From Pseudisothecium myosuroides (lineage: Eukaryota > Streptophyta > Bryopsida > Hypnales > Lembophyllaceae): 64,000 bases of DNA. The notes beneath the pieces are model-generated. The model was given only the letters and a program-made list of their open reading frames with translations, was not told the origin of the DNA and did no database searches. The stretch is from the NCBI GenBank assembly GCA_951799445.1, contig OX637293.1, positions 25,668,001 through 25,732,000 of the forward strand, written 5' to 3'. Shown here piece by piece: positions 1-12,451 of the stretch. How positions within the stretch are numbered: the first letter of the stretch is position 1; each line of letters begins with the position of its first letter. The position numbers and the translations under genes are program-made.

Positions 1-1678
1 CATTCTGCAGTCATTTTGTAGTCTTGAGGGAGTTATATTGACCAGTGCGGGGCTGACTCGTGTCCATTCATTCTTTAGTTATTGTTGCGATTTTATCTTC
101 ATCGGAAGAATGGCGTTTTGACACGTGTCCAATCATTCTGCAGTCATTTGTAGGATGTATTTTCAAGATTTTCTAGTCATTTTTAAGTGACGCATGTAGT
201 TGTCCTGAAGTGACATGGATTTAGTGTTTAGGGTACTCTCCAAGGACAAGGGAAGTCATTTTTTCCTGTCATTTTCAATTTGCGGCAATGCATTGTGTAC
301 AAAAAGGAATATAATGACAAATAAACGGGGACTAGTCATTCTACTATCACATATGAGTACATTCAAAGTTCCACAACAATATACCATACACAATACACCA
401 TATACAATATACCAAGTACAATATGCCATATACATTATACAATACCATATATAGCATACACCATACATCGTATTTGATATATGTCTCACGTAGCTTCCAA
501 ATCCACTTAGTATGTAAGTATGAAGAGATGAAATGACAAGCCTTTTATAGAAGTGGGGTAGTAGTAGGCAAGACAAACCATGTGGGATATTGAAAATGAA
601 GAAATTGTATTACAAATAATATTTCAAACCTCATTGAGGTATAGTAGATTAATTTTTTTCAAAAAACTTTGAACTAATAAAAGTTAGGAAATCAATCTCA
701 CTTTCATCTCCAAAAATCCATTTTACATTTTGAGCCTCAAATAAAAAATTATAGACAAATTTGCTAAATGGATTGGAAATGATTGGCACATGAAGAGTAT
801 TAGGGTCTCCTATTTGACTTCCCCAAAACATGGACACATATAGTTGTTCTAAGTCTCTTCACTTTATGCAAGGAAAGTGTGATGATGATTGCACATGATG
901 TCTACAGTCTTCCAAAATTGTTGAATGTGCAGTCTGTGGGAATGCCAGGCTGAGTATCCGGTTGCCAATAGTGTAGAAGTCATCCGTTAGTCATTTTTGA
1001 GTCGTTTACGCAATATAGTCCTTCACCGCAACTTTTAAATGGCTATGACAAAGTCATATTGAAGTCACCGGAGTATAGGCTACAAAGTAGCGTTCAAGGA
1101 GTCCCCTCAGAGTACTGTAATGCATGTGAGCCTTGTCCGCCTTGTCCCCGAGGTTGCTTACAATCAATGGAGTAGTTGAGTCTAGGAAGTAAACCACAGA
1201 GGAGTGGTAGGCGCCATCGAATTATCAACGAAGGAGAACCTACTGGCATAGGAGGAATAATGGGACATCATTAAAGGAATTGTTTTTGAGAGGTGTTGCT
1301 ATAGATGCCCGGGGTGCCCTTAATAAGTGCAAGAACATAGCAATGGTCAAAAAATGCATGATGAATGTGATCCTGATAGGGAGACCCAATAGGGTCACAT
1401 TGAAAATGAGGATAGCAAGCAATCACTAGCCCATCACTATTAGATTACTATAAGTAGTTAACTAGCAGTCATTTGCTAGGACACATCGGACACCTTTATC
1501 AATACTACTGTAGAGATCGCAGGGTTGACCGCTCTTCAATGGATGCTAGTTCCAGTGGAGATAGTTAATCTAGTCAGGACTATCAAATTCTTAGTGGAAG
1601 AGAACTTATCAGCTCAAGAAGGATATAAGATTGTCATTGCTATAGTATTAAAGGCTAAGAATTAGAGTAATGACTACA
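1..1678. other. Intergenic, AT-rich, no gene recognised
   Basis: Only short ORFs are present and none resembles a known family. The stretch holds a degenerate short-period repeat near 385-475 and several copies of a motif close to TAGTCATTTTNTAGT that recurs through the first 5 kb. A stop-free run at 1480-1662 lacks an ATG and is treated as uncertain. Confidence 0.5.
385..475. repeat. Degenerate AT-rich short tandem repeat
   Basis: About ten loosely repeated units of 9-11 bp built on the theme ATATACCATA and ACAATATACC. This is simple-sequence DNA with no coding sense. It also accounts for the Tyr/Ile-rich ORFs on both strands here. Confidence 0.6.
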
Positions 1679-2406
1679 GGTGAATGCAAGAAACACTTGT
1701 ACTATTTTGCGTCACACCTTGCATTTTGATTAGGTTTTTGGCCATAACTTTTGCGTTTTCGCTCCAAATGACTCAAGATTTATAGGTAAGGTACTCATGA
1801 CTATTATACACCTTGTTTACTTTTTTATAATTTTCAAAAATAGTTTTTAGTCCAAAAATAGCCCCCAATTTCATGTCACACTTGCCAATTTGGAGTTTTT
1901 TAGTGTAATTTAGTACCCATAAAAACAAATTTTGAGCTGCAATTTGGTGAGGATAGTCTTCTAGTAGACTTGTAGCTACTGTCCAAAGGAATTCTAATAG
2001 TAATTAATTGTATATGGTGTGGAAGTCTACAAAGTGTACTTCTTTTTGCTTGCATTTTGTAACACATAAAATATTATTTTGGAGTTTTTTGGGGTGAATG
2101 ACCATCTCCATAGAATTCTTACAAATGGACAATTTTTATTTTATATATTTATCTTTTTTCTATTTTTAACTAATTAAAACCTCAAAGTATCCATTTTCTT
2201 GAGATTTGGCACTTTTTTAGTTTACCTGCTTAGAGAATTTTTTTAATGAATTTCCTTTGGTGGTTACCTTCATCTTAAAGGTATATACATTAGCCATATT
2301 TTTTTAATTTTTTAAAAATTGTTTTTCTAATTTTAAAATACTGCAAAAAAAATGATGAGTACTATCAAAACGCAACAAAATCGGCAAGTATTTCTTGCAT
2401 TCACCC
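1679..2406. mobile_element. Non-autonomous inverted-repeat element, GGGTGAATGC family, copy 1
   Basis: The left end reads GGTGAATGCAAGAAACAC. The right end is its reverse complement, finishing with GTATTTCTTGCATTCACCC after a shared inner block containing AAAACGCAACAAAATCGG. At least four more full-length copies occur in this window at 7110, 27041, 34397 and 36570. No ORF encodes a transposase. The flanks do not give a clear target duplication for this copy. Superfamily is therefore undecided. Confidence 0.75.
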
Positions 2407-3409
2407 TTATGCAGTAGTTTATTAGTTTGCGAGAAATCCTTGCAGAGTCGCTTGCAATCATTTCCTAGTGACAGCGTAGAGGTGGCGCAATTGCGATATA
2501 TGTGACCCCACACATCAGAATTGTCTCATCAATTCAATGACCAAAATTGTATCAATCAGTGTAGTCATTTTATAGTATAGAACAACTCCAACTGATTTTG
2601 CAATCATAGTGCGGTGTAGTGTATTGGGTCAAAACGGCTTTGTATAAATCGAAAGTGATCCATTTCTTTTCTAAGCCTCTAAAATTCGAAAGACTACCTG
2701 CCCGTATTAGTATGGGCAGAGGTCCAAATCGTAAAACCAACTTGGAGCTCTGAAGAGTTGTGCCAATGATTCAATAGTCATTCTTTAGTCGCTTGAATGT
2801 GAAGCTTAGTCAAATTTATGACAGAAAAATGACTCAGAAATGACTTTGCTGACCTCGTTGGATTTCTCCCTTTTTCCGTCAATAAATCGACGACGTAGTG
2901 AACGAGAATGTCACTTTTGCGGCCCTTTTTTGTCAATTGTTCATCCCGCAGTCGCCATGCCGACTTGCAAATGATTGGGGACGGGTTTCGGTTCCATAAA
3001 GTGGTGCAATTAGAAGGGCTGCAGTCATTTTCTAGTGAAATCAGACATGCAGTCACAAAAGTATCCATTTTTTAGTTGTGAAAACTATTCCAGAGTTTTC
3101 CACAAAAACAGAGCACATCGTTCACATTTCTATTTTAATTATTTAGAAGAAAGACGTTACCTCAAGACATACAGAGCAACAACATTTTCAACACTATTGC
3201 TTTGGAAGAAATGCAGTCTATGACTATGTACCAAAAAGATGCAACTTTGATGTTTGTATTTCAATTCCTCCCGCCGCCCTTGGAAAAATCAAGAGCCCTT
3301 CACTTGAGTATAAGAAAAAACTCCCCCTCCTCCTAAAATGCCATTGATCTATTGATAAAATTAAAGCCGTTGATGCATGTGGAACAACTGAACAAACAAT
3401 CTTGGCCAT
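2407..3409. other. Intergenic, no gene recognised
   Basis: AT-rich, with further TAGTCATTTT-type motifs near 2453, 2562, 2779 and 3022. A 96-codon minus-strand ORF at 2778-3068 resembles nothing I know. Confidence 0.5.
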
Positions 3410-3560
3410 CCAAATTTGGATACAAAATATGGATACAAAATGCAGATACAAAATGTGGGTACGGTTTTAAACTACAAAATAGATAATATGAATATGGCGG
3501 ATATGTTCATAGTATACAAATACAAAATATGGACACAAAAAATATATGTATTCACAAAAA
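3410..3560. repeat. Short tandem repeat, GATACAAAATATG-like units
   Basis: About eight degenerate 12-14 bp units related to GATACAAAATATG, some interrupted. Simple repeat; no coding sense. Confidence 0.6.
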
Positions 3561-5130
3561 ATAAATACAAATATATCCCATATGGTTTGTAAGTTCAATA
3601 GGTTCCCCATGAATACAAATATGGGTGGTTGAAGTGGGTTTTACAAATTGAATTCATGAATTCATTTCACACAAGGGATTTGCTTAAATTTTTGCTCAAA
3701 AGTTTTACAACTAGTTGCAAAATTACGTAAATATCCCTTTTAGAAATTTTGTAAAAGCTTAACAACCAATGCAATAATGCCACGTGTACCCCTTTTGGAA
3801 ATCATGTGTGGTAATTCACTCTTTTATCACTATATACCCAAAAGATGCTCAGATACTCATATACTCACAAGATGCAGTCTATGACTTACTCTCTCTTTCA
3901 AAGCTTCCATAGTTGTAGAGAAATCTTCATCACCTAGCTCATATATTCTTGCATATTTATGCAAAGTGTTGATATATTGTTGCAACAATAGGTGAAGGTT
4001 GCTGCTTCTTTAACCTTTAAATGAAAACTTCAGGCTGTCATTTAAGGTTCATGGAAACTTATCCAATATTCAACTACATGTGAACTTCTTCATTTCATTC
4101 TCTTTGTCTTCAAGGAATGCATCTATCAATCTAAATCTCGGATTTTGAATTACAATTTGAACTTGGAGTTTCTACATTGGAAAGTTTGATAATTTTTATA
4201 AATAGTAGAATTGAGCCGGTTGCCCATGGCCTTGAGGAAGGCGGAAGCTCATCATTGATTGGTCATTGAACCAACCACATGATACCTATATATGAAACAT
4301 TATGAAACCTAAGTTTGGGCAACCTTCCCATAATCAGAAATGTCCTTTAATCCTAGAAGGGCCTGAAGGCCCTTTTTGGCTATATAGTATACTTTGTGTT
4401 TGGTGGTATTTGATCAAAAAACATTTATCAAATACTACCTCCATCCCAAAATGATCTTTTTGTTGGACAAAATGTTCTAGATTAAGGCTAAAAATAACAT
4501 TTTGAAAACCAATTTTGCACTCTAAGTAGAGTTTGGTGTACTCCTAGCATTCTAAAAACTTTAAGTTTTGGAGCCTTTTTTAAAGTGTAGTTTTGGAATG
4601 TTTAAAACTAGAATTTTTTGGACATTTTCAAGGAGCACCCTCTGGTCAATTAATTTTTGAGTGTCAGGTTTTCATTTTATAGGCATTTTTTTTTCCGAAG
4701 ACCATGTGTGGCCCTTTGTTCCAACTCCCAAAGCTTCATCTCCTTCAATTGGGCAATATTCAAAGAGATGCAAAAAATAAGAATAAACAGTGTCAATTGA
4801 CCTCTTTAGTCATTTTAGTTGTCTTTGATTGCTGATTGCATGGATGGAGGGGAAACTACTACTTGGAGTTGTTTTGTTGGTCTCAAATAGCAATCAAAAA
4901 GCAAATTTGACTAATTCGCAACATCACAAAGTGCAATAGGAAGATCCTTTGGGGACAAAAAATTAAGGCCAACAAAAAGATGAATTGGGGATGGAAGGAG
5001 TACTTCTTAATCCAAAGTAAATTAATGATCATGATAGAACATAAATAAAAATGTATCACAATTGATATATTAAACTACAATTGAAGAGTTATAAGGCTAA
5101 ATATATGCCATATACAAGGATCCCTAGGGT
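3561..5130. other. Intergenic, no gene recognised
   Basis: AT-rich DNA without ORFs of interest. One more TAGTCATTTTAGTTG motif lies near 4804. A sentence-like stretch at 4430-5000 has the texture of an old non-coding repeat, but I cannot name it. Confidence 0.45.
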
Positions 5131-6500
5131 CTTTCAAGGATTAAAGGTTAAGGTAGAGATCCTACTGTAACAAAGGGTACTTTCCCACTTGGCGTTAGGG
5201 AAGGTGTTAGAGTCGGCTTTAGCGTAAGACTAGGGGAGGCGTTTCACACCATAGGGCAATTGTAATTGCCAAGCTGACGTGTCTACACAGGTGTTTGCCG
5301 CAAAGAGCGGTGCTATGGTGCTTGTACGGTGACAATATTATTTAAAGCCAATAGTAGTTGCGGGATATTAATTAGCAATGTATGAGGCCAAAACGTAGAT
5401 TTCAGGAGGAGAAGACCGGTCTTAGTTAAAGAATGGCCGGAAGCGCGATTAAGATAAAACAGCCTTCGACGCCTAAGGCGCCATGCACCGGACGACAACA
5501 GCTGCTTGAGTTACACAAGAATTCAATGTGACTAGCTGCAGCAATCCGAGGTGCTACTACAAATTTCTGCGCTCTTAGCATTGCATGTATAGAGCGACAA
5601 TCCGCAGGTGCTTACAATTTTGTTGATCGTAATTGCTATCTTCCGCTGCAGGTTCCCTCCATGCACGTCGAAATCTTGTTGTGCATAGCGTTGATTGAAA
5701 TTCTCATGACATTGACCCCACATTGTGCACAAACTGATGTTCTGTTGCTTGTTGTGGGTGCTGACCGATTGCAATGGAGAATCATTGTGCATGCAGGTTG
5801 GTTGGTGCGCCGCCCTCTGATAACCTCGTCCCCAGATTAGGTGCGTTCTACCCTGTCCGCTTTTCATTTCGCATTCTGTCCTTCCAAAAAGACGTATAGA
5901 TCGAGCAAACAGGTGGATTAAATGCCACTTACACAGTCATAGTTCACAATAGTAGCATAGCGGCCACGAACTTACCTTCTAGAAATAATTAGAAAGCATG
6001 GCAAGCAGCGAAATGGGCGATCAACACGTGTGTAAGTCCATTTGGACCAGTACCATCCTCCATGATTCTTCTTTTGCAAACTTTCCATATGAGCAACGTA
6101 CTCCACCAAGACTTCTCAATCAAGACATTGTACAGTACAATTGAAGAGCAAAATGTCCGGATGTGAGGAAGTGTTGACGACGATGCTGCAGCCCCAATCA
6201 CACCTACAGTAGGAAGCAAACACGGCCGCACTGTTTTAGCAAGGTCTGGGACAATTTGTGTTGCACTCACTGTCGCTACACCTTAAAAGCGACTACAAGA
6301 CCCACTCTAGACTTACTGCTAGGAGGTACGACATTGCAGCCCACTTTGCTCGCTGCGTGCACTTCAGATATTACATAGCACCCGCTTTGTATGAACGCCC
6401 AAGTCATACAGAGCATCTACAGTACCCGCTCCTGGCTCATGAACCTCGCTTTGTAGCGATGACAGCAGTGTCACGACTAGTTGCCGTTTGTTGACTAATT
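5131..6500. other. GC-richer island, possible decayed gene, unidentified
   Basis: Base composition is visibly richer in G+C than the surroundings. ORFs of 61-111 codons occur on the minus strand (5313-5498, 5532-5867, 5989-6270) and one of 78 codons on the plus strand (6258-6494). None shows a domain I recognise, and the frames do not join through obvious GT-AG introns. It may be an old gene or retroelement fragment. No function is proposed. Confidence 0.3.
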
Positions 6501-7109
6501 TACCTCCTTATGACCGATGCTCCAAAACACCAAGTGGGAAAATACCAAGTGGAAAAGCACCAAAAGGCTAGAAGTTTCATTTATTTTGTATTGCAATGTT
6601 GTCACAGATACAAGGAACATACAACTAAGACTCTAACAAGATATGTTAAACAAATTAACAAATATCGCTATTGTATAATGACATATATCTGATTATTTTA
6701 CAAATAGCTACTAGTTGATGGACAATCTTGACAAGTGTTGCTCATCCTTCATGAGAATATATATACCTAGCTGGACACTGGTTTGTAGCAACTAAAAATG
6801 CTTGTGTGTACAAAACATAAAGGTTTAATTATATGCACTTTGATCCAAATTCAACAAAAAGTGGAAACAAATACAATGAAGTAATATTGTAGTGGCATTT
6901 TTTTCAAAAATGTACTATTATTTTGCAATCACTAATAAACCATATATATAGGATTTCATTACTCTTGTAGTTAATGCATAATTTCACTTCATTTTTCACA
7001 CAAGTTTCAAAGTTGAATGAACTCATTATCAACTTCCAAGGTCCATATATATGTTTTTTCTAATACTCATAGTGTTTTTATAGGTAGAAATGTTGAAACT
7101 TTCATAAAT
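6501..7109. other. Intergenic, nothing recognised
   Basis: AT-rich. A 60-codon ORF at 6510-6692 has no recognisable similarity. Confidence 0.45.
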
Positions 7110-7846
7110 GGGTGATTGCAAGAAACACTTAGTACTATTTTTGTCACACGTAGCCGGCTGATTTGTTTTTTGAGCACAACTTCTTCGTTTTGGATCCAAA
7201 TGACTCAAGATTTGTAATGCAAGTACTCATTACCATTATACACTTTGTCTAATTTTTTGATCATTTAAAAAAAAAAATTGCTATTTAAAAACAGCCCCCA
7301 ATTTTATATCACACTTGCCAGTTTGGGGTTTTTTAGTACTATTTAGTACCCAAAAAAACGAATTTGGAGCTGAAATTTGGAGGAAATGGTCTTCTAGTAT
7401 ATCTGTAGCTTTGTAGAGAATCAATTCTAAAAATAGCTATTTTTGTATTGTGTGGAAGTCCACAAAGTGAGCTTCTTTCTGCTTGCATTTTAGAACATGT
7501 TAAAAATTATTTTGGTGGATTTTTTTATTAATGACCATCTCCATAAAGTTTTTACAAATGGAAAATTTTTACTTTTTTTATTTACTTTTTTTTCCTATTT
7601 TTAACTAATTAAAGCATGAAGTGTCTATTTTCTTGAGATTTAGCACTTCTCTAGTTCTCCCACTTAAAGAATTTTTTTATGCTTTTCCTTTGGTGGTTAT
7701 CTTCATCTTAAAGGTATATACATTTTCTATATTTTTTATATTTAAAAAAAAACATTTTTCTAATTTTAGAGTACCGGTACTCTAGAAAAAACCACAAGTT
7801 TTCTTGAAAACGCAACAAATAGTACAGGTGTTTCTTGCATTCACCC
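7110..7846. mobile_element. GGGTGAATGC-family element, copy 2
   Basis: It begins GGGTGATTGCAAGAAACAC and ends GTGTTTCTTGCATTCACCC. The inner sequence follows copy 1 along its whole length: the phrase CAAATGACTCAAGATTT near the left end, AAAACGCAACAAA near the right end. The flanks suggest a short AAAT or AAATG duplication (ataAAATG-like left, AAATGAG right), which copy 4 partly repeats. No coding capacity. Confidence 0.8.
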
Positions 7847-8529
7847 AAATGAGAGATTAGTTTATGATGTTTGGATGTGTTAAATATTCTAACTCATAAG
7901 ACTTTAAGCAAAAAAAAAATCTATAAAAAATAGTATTTATACTTGAAGGATATTTCCAATATGAGCTCTTCATATAGAAAGTTGTTTTGGATGATTTAAT
8001 CCTTTTGTTTTTCACATTCTCTCATTAAAAGATATACCACAAATCATATTTATCATGTTAGTGAGGGCATAAAATTTGTCAACATTAATTGCAAATAAAT
8101 GTCACATGGAGATTATAATTTGTATTCTTTCTTTGTAATGTATATACAGATATACATAAAAATTGCCTATTAATTGATTACTTTTTATATTTTGTAATCT
8201 CTCCGTACAACTCAAGGGGCATTGAAATTGAATATGAATTGAAATTTTTCAAATTTTATCATTTGTGATCAATAATAGGTTTTTAAATTTTCTTCAAGGT
8301 TGAAAATTTGGAATTCCAAACTATACTCCTTAGAGGATCTATATCAAACAAAACATAACCGTTTTGTATATGGTACCCAAAACAATGTAATGTAAAGATC
8401 AAACTCACTTTCAATGGACTACAATAAATATTCCTTCCCATATTTTAATTTGATGAATTTACATGAGGTGGGCCAAAATAGAGATTAATTTGGTAAAACA
8501 TATGAGAAAAAATAGTACATGGACCATGG

Positions 8530-8869
8530 TACACAACATCCCTACATCAATCATAACATTGTTTATCAATGAGGTAAGGGTCTCATTTGCATCCTTGAAA
8601 AGAGAACCCCTACAGTGAAAAAACTGTTTTATATGTTTTTTCACCCAATCCTTCAATTAACTAATAAGTCCCTTCTAGATATCTAGCAAGGTATAACACC
8701 TTCTCAATATGAAAAAGACCATTGAGTAGTTATACTATTCTTTGTCCCCACATCAATCATAACATTGTTTACCAATGAGGTGGGGTCCCATTTGCATCCT
8801 TGAAAAAGAGAACCCTTGTAGTAAACAAAATTGTCTTATATGTCTCCTCAGCCAATCTCAATCCTTCAA
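8530..8869. repeat. Tandem duplication of ~206 bp, second unit interrupted by a TTAA element
   Basis: Unit 1 starts near 8540 with CCCTACATCAATCATAACAT; unit 2 starts near 8746 with CCCCACATCAATCATAACAT. Both run through CATTTGCATCCTTGAAAA to AATCCTTCAATTAA. Unit 2 is then split by the mobile element at 8870-9455 and resumes with CTAATAAGTTCCTCCTAGA, matching unit 1 CTAATAAGTCCCTTCTAGA. Unit 1 is thus an empty-site copy. Confidence 0.75.
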
Positions 8870-9455
8870 TTAACCCCTGAAGGACCAAGTGTCCATTCAA
8901 TATATGCAAGAAATCTTAGTCAGGTTCCTACAAAGTCATTTTTGGTTAGATGATCATGAAATTTAGACATACAATGTGTAAACATGTACCCCCTTGGTGA
9001 AAATCTAATTTTTTTTTCAATCAAGAGCCCGGAACAAAAATTATGTTGCCTTGAATTTTGTAAGCAACTTGTATAGCTTTAGGTAGCATGTGCAAAACTC
9101 CTCCTATAATTTATAATTTTGAAATTTGGTAGGCATATAACTTACATGTTACAAGATGCAAATGTAAAAAAAATAACCATTTGTAGTATAAAAATCTCAC
9201 TCTAAAAGGAATTGAAGTTTGTTGGCCCTATCGGGGAAGGTAAAAAAAAGACTTTTCTCCTAACTTCAAATGTTATAATCTTTCAATCCGTATAGCCTAA
9301 GTTTCTGAAATTTTTTCCACACATTTTCAAGGAAGTCTAGTACAAATTTTTATGGTTTAATTTGGAAAAAAAAAACATTTTTTTCTTGCTACCCTAAAAA
9401 GTGGTAGTTTTTTTAAAAATGTGCCCAAAATGTGCTTCCGTCCTTTAGGAGATAT
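8870..9455. mobile_element. TTAA-flanked piggyBac-like non-autonomous element, short form
   Basis: The left end is TTAACCCCTGAAGGACC. The right end has decayed to CCGTCCTTTAGGAGATAT where family members read CCTTTAGGGGTTAA. The tandem unit at 8650 supplies the empty site CAATTAACTAATAAG. This places the insertion at TTAA. Length is 586 bp, like the copy at 35208 and shorter than the ~950 bp members. It has no ORF of note. Confidence 0.75.
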
Positions 9456-10339
9456 CTAATAAGTTCCTCCTAGATATCTAACAAAGTATAATACCTTGTA
9501 GCATGTGGAAGACCATTTCCAAGTTTTATTATCCCTTATCCAATTGTTCAGCATGCACATAACAAATTATTGTATGATTTGTAGTATTTTAGTGCAACTA
9601 GACATATGGCATCAAGAAAAAGCTTTACTAGAGTTTATTTCTTGACTTCTTTAGTTCTTGAATAAATTAAGGTAAACAAGCCCATGGCGGGCAAACGGTC
9701 AAATTAAAATGCAAACACTTAGAAAATGATCCATTACAATCTTAAATCAACCCGTGACAAAAAGTTTGCAAGAAATGAGATTAAAAGTAATTAGGTTGAG
9801 TTAGTAGATGATGGTGAAGGAGTTATTAGTGACTGCAATAGGAACTTCTACCTTTCTAGTGTAAATTCATCACAAGATGTAACTTTTTTATTCCTTCATG
9901 TCATGGCTATGTTAGAAAATATTGAGGCCATGTTAGGAAATATCGGGACTACTGTAGGTGGTAAGAAGACCATTTTATGTACACTTTTGGTGGTCTGGGG
10001 GTAGTTTAGAGACTCTTTTGGGCCAATTGGGTAGCACACTTCCAAATTTCATAACAAATTCATACTTTGTCAAAAAAATAAGATTTCAATTGGTCTCTTC
10101 ATTTATCAAATTTTTCTGTATATGGAAAAAAAAATTAATTTTTCAATAATGTCAACAAGGCAAACCAATCATTCTGCCTATCCTAGGCGGCTAGTTTAAC
10201 TTAATTCAATTCTTTCTTAAATTTTTTGGAGAATGTAGGTGCGGAAATCTAAGCAGAACCGTCTTGCGGTCCTCCCTCCACCCACCCTCCTACGCTCTTT
10301 GATATATAATTGACCCACCCTGCCACGCTCTTTGATATA
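9456..10339. other. Intergenic, nothing recognised
   Basis: Resumes the interrupted tandem unit and continues as AT-rich DNA. A small repeat at about 10278-10340 (two units of CACGCTCTTTGATATAT type) precedes the segmental duplication. Confidence 0.45.
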
Positions 10340-11500
10340 TGCTTGATTGCAGGAGTCAGAATTAGAGTTTACCCATGTAACATTCCTCACGAACTATTTT
10401 GGTGGGCTACAAAACTGAATGTCCGAGGGACGTGTAATCGCCTCTTCGTACACAGAAATCCCTTTCTAAACTTTCCAACCCCGAGATGAAAATGAGCATT
10501 TCATATCTCCAACCCTTGAATAAACTTGTGCAGAATATGTCGGAGTTAGCCAAAGCATAAGCAGATGCCTACGTACAAAGCCAAACTAGGATTGCCTACA
10601 ACAATTATTAACTTTCTGGAAGATAATTGCAAGATCATTTCAACGAGGAACATTTCTTGCCGACTGCAAAATACTGGGCCGGAACTACTAACCTCCCTTG
10701 TTGCCGACCAAAACCAATACTCCGTACGTAGAAGCTAACCGGAGTGCCCACTTCCCCACCGACACTCCATAATGCAGAATTGAAGCACATGAATGAAGTG
10801 TGAAAAACTTCACATGGAAACATTGAGAGACGGATGCGAAGAAAAACTGGCCTGAGCATGCTTGAAATCTCTGGAGGTGCCTACATTTGATGATTTTCTA
10901 TTGATCGAGTTACTTTCCCAGCCACTTCCACATTCTGATGCAGGTCACAAACAACGGCTCGATCTGTAGCAGCTAAGCCTGAGATCGTCGAATTGAATGG
11001 CCGGTCCTGCTGCGGAGGAAGGTGATTCCGGGACATCCAAAATCTCCACTGTAATTTGAAATTGCTCTAGAGGATTATTACATTATTGGCCAAATTCTGT
11101 ATGTACTTGTTCGCAAATTGATATTGGATTCCGATTCACCAAAGAATGCAGAAGACAAAAAGCTCTAGAGATGCAAAAGTGATGAAGCGGGATCAAGTTT
11201 AAGTCAGAATTTCAGAAACCTCCAAGTGCTGTATCATATGTTACGGTGGTCCTGTATCCCTTTTGACCCCTCCTCGTTGTGAAGTGAACATTCTCGAAGA
11301 TGAAATTGAAATACTGCTTCCTGATGATGTTTCGTTCAAATCACGTACTTATCCAAGGAACTGCATGGAGTTTCAACAAGCAACCTTCTCTAATAACCAA
11401 TGTGATGATTCAAATGACACATATTTCATAGAGTCTAATACTTGTTTGACCAAGGATTTAAGTGAAAATATGCAAAGGTTCTAAAGAGCTAATTTGGGCG

Positions 11501-12451
11501 TTAACCCCTAAAGGACCAAGTGTCCGTTCAACGGACACAAGGAATCTCGGGTAGGTTCCTATGAAGTCAATTTTGGTAGGATGTTCATGAAATTTGGACA
11601 CAATGTACAAATATGTACCTCCTTGGTGAAAAACTATTTTTTTTCCAGTCAGGTGCCCGGATCAAGAGTTATGTTGCCCTGAACTTTTTGGGCAGCTTGG
11701 GCAATTTGGGAATCTTTGAAGAATCTTTTGCAAAAAAACTCATCAAAATTTGAAATTTGGCATCTATGTAACTAATAAAATATGGCATGCAATTGTCTAA
11801 ATAAAAACAAATTTTAGTCTTCAAATCACATTTTAATAATTGTCAAACTTTGTTAGCTATATTGGGGCGGTTTTAAAAAAAATCATTTTCTTCTAACTTC
11901 AAGTTTTATTATCCTGCAATATGTTAAGTCAAAATTCTTGAATTTTTTTTCTACATACTCCAAATGTTTATCTCCAACTTTTCACCGTTCGGATTTCAAA
12001 AAAAAAAAATTTCATTGCATCAAAAAATGATTAGGGCAATGCCAATTCATTTAACCTCCTTGCATTGCAGGGTGATTTAGTGTAAGCTAAACATCTCAAT
12101 TGCTTCTAAATTTTTTCATGAGTGAACCTAACATCATATACTTATGAATGGTCGAAATCCTCATTATTGTGTAGAGAAAAGATTTTACACCAACAAGGTC
12201 CAAATTCTGCTGACCCTGTTTCGCAGAAATGAAAAAAAGTTATTTTTCACACTTCAAACGTTATAATCTTTCAATCCGCGCGGTTAAATGAGCTGAAATT
12301 TTTTCCACACTTTGGTAAAACACTTTAATTCATTTTTATAAGGTTGAAGTTTCAAAAAAAAAATTCAATTTTTGAATTCTGAATAATGTACTAGAAACCC
12401 ATAGTTTTTGACAATGTCTCCCAAATACCCCCTCAGTCCTTTAGGGGTTAA
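11501..12451. mobile_element. TTAA-flanked piggyBac-like non-autonomous element, 951 bp
   Basis: Ends are TTAACCCCTAAAGGACC and GTCCTTTAGGGGTTAA, a strong terminal inverted repeat. A subterminal palindrome GTGTCCGTTCAACGGACAC lies 18 bp from the left end. The paralogous block near 43450 lacks the element and reads GGGCGGTAATCGAG where this copy has GGGCGTTAA...TTAATCGAG. So insertion was at TTAA or TAA with duplication. Internal ORFs are shadows; no transposase is visible. Confidence 0.85.

Noticed and set aside
1480..1665. Stop-free 61-codon run ending just before the first GGGTGAATGC element, protein-like in composition
   Set aside because: No ATG, no splice context and no family recognised; length is within chance.
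5532..5867. 111-codon minus ORF in the GC-richer island
   Set aside because: No domain or neighbouring exon could be identified; kept only as part of an unidentified island.
11263..11484. 73-codon plus ORF, with related DNA at 39410 and 43230
   Set aside because: The paralogous copies carry stops and frameshifts, so it is not under coding constraint.
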